Assembly (NCBI GenBank): GCA_023415655.1 | Contig: JAEZKD010000034.1 | Coordinates: 1 to 10,611, forward strand | DNA from: Bacillota bacterium | GTDB taxonomy: Bacteria; Bacillota; Clostridia; Lachnospirales; Lachnospiraceae | DNA: 10,611 nt | Direction: 5' to 3' | Shown here: one piece after another, positions 7,675 to 10,611 of the stretch | Layout of the letters: each line of letters starts with the position of its first letter | How positions within the stretch are numbered: the stretch's first letter is position 1 | The notes under the pieces: generated by a model | Told to the model about the DNA's origin: nothing | What the model saw: only the letters and a program-made list of their open reading frames with translations | Database searches by the model: none | Position numbers and translations under genes: made by a program

Positions 7675-7975
7675 CAACTTATGTCGTTACTTTTACTTAC
7701 TTGGTTATGTAGTCATTTTTGCTTCCAAGCTCATGTAGTTACTATTAACTTACCAGCTTATGCAGTCTCTACTTATCAATTCATTGGTCACTTTTTGCTT
7801 CCCAGCTCATGTAGTTACTATTAACTTTCAGCTTATGCAGTTACTACTTACTTACCATTTCATAAGTCTCTTTTTCCTTATCAGCTCATGCAGTCTCTAC
7901 TTATCAATTCATTGTCGCTTTTTGCTTGTCAGTTCATAAAGTCCCTTATTATACCAACTTATGTAGTTAATTTTC
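7675..7975. repeat. degenerate tandem array, 12 copies of a ~26-bp unit
   Basis: Twelve copies of a unit with plus-strand core CAGCTYATGTAGTTACT follow one another. Their ATG/ATT/ATA cores start at 7681, 7707, 7733, 7760, 7783, 7809, 7835, 7862, 7888, 7911, 7936 and 7961, so spacings are 23-27 and mostly 26. Between cores the sequence is T-rich (for example TTACTTACC, TTTTTGCTT). The rightmost copy overlaps the last codons and stop (TTA ACT ACA TAA on the minus strand) of the AraC-type gene. The array sits between that stop and the terminator at 7631-7672, so it would be transcribed as a 3' untranslated region. No CDS, CRISPR-like spacer pattern or transposase is associated. Function is unknown. 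Confidence 0.9.
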
Positions 7976-8882
7976 CTTTATCGGCAATATATAGTCTAAA
8001 ATAACTTTCTCGCCTTCGTTTCATAGGCTCACAATATCGTTCACATGTATATACGTCACACCAATAAAAATTATCATAATCAATCTGTCTACCAGTTTTC
8101 TCAACAGCTTCAGTGATTAATAAAAATGCAGACGGAATAATCTCTTCTAAATTATTACCTTCTATCTGAATATGTGCAATGGTCCCTCTTGGTATCCTCT
8201 TAGCATATAATCCTTCTGGAATCATTGCTCCGACTTTTACAAAATCCCCAATAATCACAGTAAAGTGCATATCATCAACAAAATCGTAACTACAACCAAT
8301 TCCTTCATTGTCCTCGATATCATTACACTGTCTTATTTCATTTGATAGGTTACACACTAGCTCAAATTCTTTGCTTACAAAATATTCTTTCCAAACGTTA
8401 CCACAATCATGAAAGTTAGTCTCTTTCTTATACCCCACCATAATGCGTTCTTCTACTTCCTTGTACGTGATCTTTTTTACTTCAGCCATGATTCTCTTCC
8501 CTCCAATAATTCGAATATTTGAAAAATTGATTGGGAGATAATGTTTGAAAGAAGAAGACTTCTTAACCATCGAAGGAGTAATTCCATGGTATTCTTTAAA
8601 AGCTCTACTAAATGCAGAATGTGATTGAAACCCAAACTTAATAGCAACCTCCAAAACTGTACTATCTGTATCCCGCAATTCTTGAGCAGCTAATGTCAAT
8701 CGACGTTTTTTTACATACTCACTAATGCTTACACCAGCTACAAAGCTAAACACCCTTTGGAATAACGCTGCTGGACAAATCGCAAGCTTTGCAATCTCAT
8801 TATAGTCTACAACACTATCACTATCACTATCACTTATCTTCTCCAGGTAAGCAATCACATCATCAAATGCCTTCGTATTCAT
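7959..8882 (-). CDS. AraC-family regulator with GyrI-like effector-binding domain
   Basis: The 307-residue protein has two parts. Residues about 5-108 form an AraC-type double helix-turn-helix DNA-binding domain: first HTH near 28-60 and second near 76-108, with VLEVAIKFGFQSHSAFSRAFKEYHG shown in pieces as VLEVAIKFGF and SHSAFSRAFKEYHGITP. Residues about 132-307 resemble a GyrI-like (AraC effector-binding) domain, including MAEVKKI, EERIMVGYK and a late FYWCDVYTCERYCEP/ESYFRLYIADK region. Such proteins sense small molecules or drugs and act on nearby genes; the ligand here is unknown. The ATG at 8882 has GGAG eight nucleotides upstream. It lies 114 nt after the VOC gene on the same strand. 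An SDSDSDS run at 17-23 is coded by a 6-bp repeat. GGAGGG also precedes the internal ATG at 8489. Confidence 0.9.
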   Translation of the reverse strand: MNTKAFDDVIAYLEKISDSDSDSVVDYNEIAKLAICPAALFQRVFSFVAGVSISEYVKKRRLTLAAQELRDTDSTVLEVAIKFGFQSHSAFSRAFKEYHGITPSMVKKSSSFKHYLPINFSNIRIIGGKRIMAEVKKITYKEVEERIMVGYKKETNFHDCGNVWKEYFVSKEFELVCNLSNEIRQCNDIEDNEGIGCSYDFVDDMHFTVIIGDFVKVGAMIPEGLYAKRIPRGTIAHIQIEGNNLEEIIPSAFLLITEAVEKTGRQIDYDNFYWCDVYTCERYCEPMKRRRESYFRLYIADKGKLTT

Positions 8883-8946
8883 ATTATCATCTCCACAGTT
8901 AGAATCATATCAAAGTAAAAGTCGTTTTGCTTTACATTTCATGTTC

Positions 8947-8974
8947 ATTTTACGCACAGGATTCATCATTACAA
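8947..8974 (-). promoter_or_regulatory. possible promoter for the AraC-type gene
   Basis: On the minus strand TTGTAA (8969-8974) and TAAAAT (8947-8952) are 16 nt apart in the 114-nt gap after the VOC gene. Both match the sigma-70 consensus only partly. No terminator is seen after the VOC gene, so read-through from it is also possible. Confidence 0.25.
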
Positions 8975-8996
8975 GGAGCCCTCAAAAATATAGAGA

Positions 8997-9392
8997 TCAA
9001 GGTGCTACTAATTCAACTTTAATTCTATCTGGGTCTTCAAAATAAACAGCATAATGCTTTTCACCACCTGCAAAGGGATGTTTATCGGTATAAAGGATTT
9101 TAATGCCCTTTTGTACTAACTTTTTTGTCATATCATCTACTTGTTGACGGGAATCTGCGTGGAATGCCAGATGGTTTAGACCAACCCGACATCTATGGTA
9201 AGGTGCGTCCATAAACCGTTCTTTTGCTTGTACGAAAACAATATATGTCTCTTCTAATTTCCAGCTACATCCATTTCCCCACGATTGAAACGACTTATAT
9301 CCTAATTCCTCTAAAAACCAACCCCAAAAGTTGATTGAACTATGTAAATCTGAAACATATATTTCAATATGGTGAATAAGTCCTTTTGACAA
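8997..9392 (-). CDS. VOC-superfamily (glyoxalase/bleomycin-resistance fold) protein
   Basis: The 131-residue protein is a single VOC module with two beta-alpha-beta-beta-beta repeats. It starts with LIHHIEIYVSDLHSS (5-19), has GLNHLAFHA at 71-79 beginning the second half, and ends YAVYFEDPDRIKVELVAP, typical of lyase/dioxygenase-like VOC proteins. Likely metal ligands are H8, H74 and E127; the fourth ligand is not certain. The reaction cannot be named from sequence; detoxification of a reactive aldehyde or antibiotic is only a family-level guess. The TTG start at 9392 is chosen because AGGAGGT ends six nucleotides upstream and no ATG occurs before residue 61. The neighbouring AraC/GyrI-type gene downstream may control it. 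Confidence 0.88.
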   Translation of the reverse strand: MSKGLIHHIEIYVSDLHSSINFWGWFLEELGYKSFQSWGNGCSWKLEETYIVFVQAKERFMDAPYHRCRVGLNHLAFHADSRQQVDDMTKKLVQKGIKILYTDKHPFAGGEKHYAVYFEDPDRIKVELVAP

Positions 9393-9422
9393 TGGACGAC
9401 CTCCTTATCTATTCTATTTTGA

Positions 9423-9443
9423 TATAACTTTAGAGTTATAACT
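9423..9443. promoter_or_regulatory. AT-rich dyad before the VOC gene
   Basis: TATAACT (9423-9429) and AGTTATA (9434-9440) form an inverted repeat with a 4-nt spacer. The right arm also lies in the perfect palindrome AGTTATAACT (9434-9443). It overlaps a candidate -10 box (9435-9440) and lies 30 nt before the VOC start. It could be an operator or a small RNA hairpin. The same arms recur at 10144-10158. Confidence 0.4.
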
Positions 9444-9463
9444 ATTTATAATAAAAGCAACAA
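9435..9463 (-). promoter_or_regulatory. candidate promoter of the VOC gene
   Basis: On the minus strand TTGTTG (9458-9463) and TATAAC (9435-9440) are separated by exactly 17 nt. It would give a leader of about 35 nt before the TTG start. It lies inside the possible leader-peptide ORF, so the two readings compete. Another candidate, TTGACG (9606-9611) with GATAGT (9582-9587) at 18 nt, lies further upstream. Confidence 0.45.
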
Positions 9464-9507
9464 TCTTTTAGAAAACAGCCATTTGAAAAAGAAAACAAAT
9501 AGCACAT
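9442..9507 (-). CDS. possible 21-codon cysteine-rich leader peptide
   Basis: An ATG at 9507 is preceded by GGAGGGAT with seven nucleotides between GGAGGG and the ATG, one of the best ribosome binding sites in the window. The frame encodes MCYLFSFSNGCFLKDCCFYYK and stops at TAG (9442-9444), 49 nt before the VOC start. Four of 21 residues are cysteine and five are phenylalanine. It could be a leader peptide controlling the VOC gene if transcription starts upstream (for example TTGACG/GATAGT at 9582-9611). A chance ORF is quite possible: the sequence is short, AT-rich, and overlaps a candidate promoter. There is no homology evidence. Confidence 0.3.
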   Translation of the reverse strand: MCYLFSFSNGCFLKDCCFYYK

Positions 9508-9581
9508 TAGTTATCCCTCCACTATATAATAGCACATCTTATTGTGAGAAGTGTAGCATAATGGAATAACTGAATCGCTTT

Positions 9582-9611
9582 ACTATCCTTATCTCTTCAT
9601 ACAATCGTCAA
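9582..9611 (-). promoter_or_regulatory. possible upstream promoter before the leader ORF
   Basis: On the minus strand TTGACG (9606-9611) and GATAGT (9582-9587) are 18 nt apart. It lies after the end of the 145-residue gene and about 75 nt before the leader-peptide ATG. The -10 match is moderate. Confidence 0.3.
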
Positions 9612-9669
9612 CAATGTTACATCATCTTTATTTCTTTATGTGACTATGGGAAGAAAATATTCTTCTTTC

Positions 9670-10107
9670 CTAATTAATTATTGACATTACCAATGACCGT
9701 ATGAACTGTATTAAGAAATAGCCATTTATTAATGTAAGAATCAAGACAATCACAAAACGAATTCTAGCCCAATTCACCGCTTTACGAAGAGCTAACTTTT
9801 CATTATCATATTTGCTCATATAATAGAAGTTTTTCTTGTTGTTAATGATGACTCCGCCTAATTGAAAGCTTGTCCCAACCTTTCCTTTGTCATATTCCAA
9901 TAAGTTAACTTCTAACATCCCTCTATATTTTTTATCTGCCGTTTCTACATAAAAGATTGGTATTTCATCGTATCCACGAGCAGGCATAGGTTTTGCTTTT
10001 TGAAGTAACACAAGATTATAAGGACCATAAAATTCTAGATTTCTTTTTGAAAGCGTCCGAAGTACTTTCGTCCATATATATTTCTGACTATAATGTATAT
10101 ACCCCAT
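9670..10107 (-). CDS. uncharacterised protein with one C-terminal membrane segment
   Basis: I do not recognise this 145-residue protein. The N-terminal 110 residues are soluble and basic, with beta-rich stretches such as EIPIFYVETADKKYRGMLEV (48-67) and GGVIINNKKNFYYMSKYDN (84-102). One strong hydrophobic segment at about 117-138 (RFVIVLILTLINGYFLIQFI) is followed by a short tail, so it looks tail-anchored with the soluble part probably in the cytoplasm. No signal peptide or cysteine pattern is present. The ATG at 10107 has GAGAGGAAAT upstream, and codon use is like its neighbours, so it is likely real. No clear terminator follows it: the hairpin at 9650-9665 lacks a U tail. Confidence 0.72.
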   Translation of the reverse strand: MGYIHYSQKYIWTKVLRTLSKRNLEFYGPYNLVLLQKAKPMPARGYDEIPIFYVETADKKYRGMLEVNLLEYDKGKVGTSFQLGGVIINNKKNFYYMSKYDNEKLALRKAVNWARIRFVIVLILTLINGYFLIQFIRSLVMSIIN

Positions 10108-10143
10108 ATTTCCTCTCCTATTGTAAGTATGTATAATACAATT

Positions 10144-10158
10144 TATAACTTAGTTATA
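10144..10158. promoter_or_regulatory. 15-bp dyad upstream of the 145-residue gene
   Basis: TATAACT (10144-10150), one T, then AGTTATA (10152-10158) form a perfect inverted repeat 36 nt upstream of the ATG at 10107, in the expected promoter region. The arms are identical to those before the VOC gene at 9423-9440 but with a shorter spacer. It may be an operator; AT-rich chance similarity cannot be excluded. Confidence 0.4.
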
Positions 10159-10243
10159 CTAAATTTTTGTTACACAAATGTGCTTATTCCTATTTTTTAC
10201 ACATTAACATGATATATAGTTTAAATCAAGTAACATTCTTAAC

Positions 10244-10273
10244 TTGACATTTATATAACGACATTTATATAGA
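10244..10273 (+). promoter_or_regulatory. plus-strand promoter on a duplicated 12-mer
   Basis: A perfect -35 TTGACA (10244-10249) is followed by TATATA (10266-10271, 16-nt spacer) or TATAGA (10268-10273, 18-nt spacer). The 12-mer GACATTTATATA occurs twice (10246-10257 and 10260-10271) with a 14-nt period, so the promoter elements lie on direct repeats. It points toward the ORF at 10291. Confidence 0.55.
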
Positions 10274-10290
10274 ATCAAGGGCATAGTCTC

Positions 10291-10473
10291 ATGTCCATAG
10301 AGGAATTTGTGAAAAATTATGTTTCTATTAATGATGAGGTACTTTCCAGCATCAAAGTATTATACATAAAATACTTTTTTACAATAGATTTCTTAATTGT
10401 GGTCAGTAAAAAAACGATAATACATTTTAATAAAACAAGAATGAATCACTTCCTTTTCATTCAATTAATATAG
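10291..10473 (+). CDS. doubtful small ORF, 60 residues
   Basis: I do not recognise this protein. It begins MSIEEFVKNYVSINDEVLSS, which looks like a normal helical N-terminus, then becomes hydrophobic (about 25-40) and ends in low-complexity AT-rich sequence. A promoter-like sequence lies just upstream, but transcription would begin only about 10 nt before the ATG, so the weak AAGGG site may not be on the mRNA. The 3' end runs into a degenerate copy of the 54-bp repeat. It could be a real small protein, the remnant of a longer gene, or chance. Confidence 0.3.
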   Translation: MSIEEFVKNYVSINDEVLSSIKVLYIKYFFTIDFLIVVSKKTIIHFNKTRMNHFLFIQLI

Positions 10474-10611
10474 CTTTTTCAATCCTCCCACCGACTAAAT
10501 GCCTCTTTTCACTCAATTAGTCGAGTACCTTTCACTTCCTCCCACCGACTAAATGCCTGTTTTCACTCAATTAGTCGAGTCCCTTTCACTTCCTCCCACC
10601 GCCTAATTTCA
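10454..10611. repeat. 54-bp tandem repeat array, running off the window
   Basis: Units begin at 10484, 10538 and 10592, exactly 54 bp apart; the first two are nearly identical and the third is cut by the window end. A diverged half unit precedes them at 10454-10483. Each unit carries CCTCCCACCG, then an inverted repeat CGACTAA...TTAGTCG (10492-10498 with 10517-10523; 10546-10552 with 10571-10577) around an 18-nt loop. The unit length is a multiple of three and one plus frame stays open from 10474, but it has no start codon or ribosome binding site, so I do not call it coding. Confidence 0.85.

Noticed and set aside
7675..7975. CRISPR array
   Set aside because: The units are diverged, only 23-27 bp apart with no room for spacers, and no cas gene is present.
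9650..9665. Terminator after the 145-residue gene
   Set aside because: GAAGAA/TTCTTC is only a 6-bp AT-rich stem with no U run after it on the minus strand.
10474..10611. Coding 18-residue repeat protein in the 54-bp array
   Set aside because: One plus frame is open and 54 is a multiple of three, but there is no start codon or ribosome binding site after the TAG at 10471, and the other five frames have stops in the unit.

Overview
The window looks like chromosomal DNA from a low-GC Gram-positive anaerobe of the Clostridia, most likely Lachnospiraceae. This rests on AT-rich sequence, strong GGAGG-type ribosome binding sites, some TTG/GTG starts, a lipoprotein PstS and the general look of the proteins; the species is not proven. 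Almost every gene is on the minus strand, so the biology reads from right to left.

Positions 1-7622 form a phosphate-starvation block. On the plus strand, at the left edge, is the C-terminal end of a Na/Pi cotransporter-type protein with a PhoU-like tail. It converges on a long minus-strand operon and shares a bidirectional terminator with it (339-364). The operon runs pstS, pstC, pstA, pstB, phoU, phoR, an HD-domain phosphohydrolase, phoB. PstS binds phosphate outside the membrane, PstC/PstA form the channel and PstB is the ATPase. PhoU links the transporter to the PhoR kinase, and PhoR/PhoB control the regulon. Upstream of pstS are TTTACA-type hexamers at 10-11 base spacing that look like a Pho box, so the operon probably activates itself. 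A long hairpin between pstS and pstC probably sets pstS transcript levels apart from the rest. The HD-domain gene between phoR and phoB is the unusual member.

Positions 7634-7975 lie between this operon and the next genes. They hold an intrinsic terminator and a degenerate 12-copy array of an approximately 26-bp repeat. The first copy on the minus strand contains the last codons and stop of the neighbouring regulator gene.

Positions 7959-10107 hold an AraC-type regulator fused to a GyrI-like effector-binding domain, a glyoxalase/VOC-fold protein starting at TTG, and an unrecognised 145-residue protein with one C-terminal membrane segment. Upstream of the VOC gene is a possible 21-codon cysteine-rich leader peptide with a very good ribosome binding site. 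AT-rich dyads with the same arms (TATAACT/AGTTATA) lie upstream of both the VOC gene and the 145-residue gene.

Positions 10108-10611 contain a strong plus-strand promoter-like sequence built on a duplicated 12-mer, a doubtful 60-codon ORF, and the start of an exact 54-bp tandem repeat that runs off the window. No tRNA, rRNA, CRISPR array, insertion sequence or phage gene was seen. No complete new system is evident; the most interesting material is the repeat arrays, the HD gene in the pho operon and the leader-peptide candidate.
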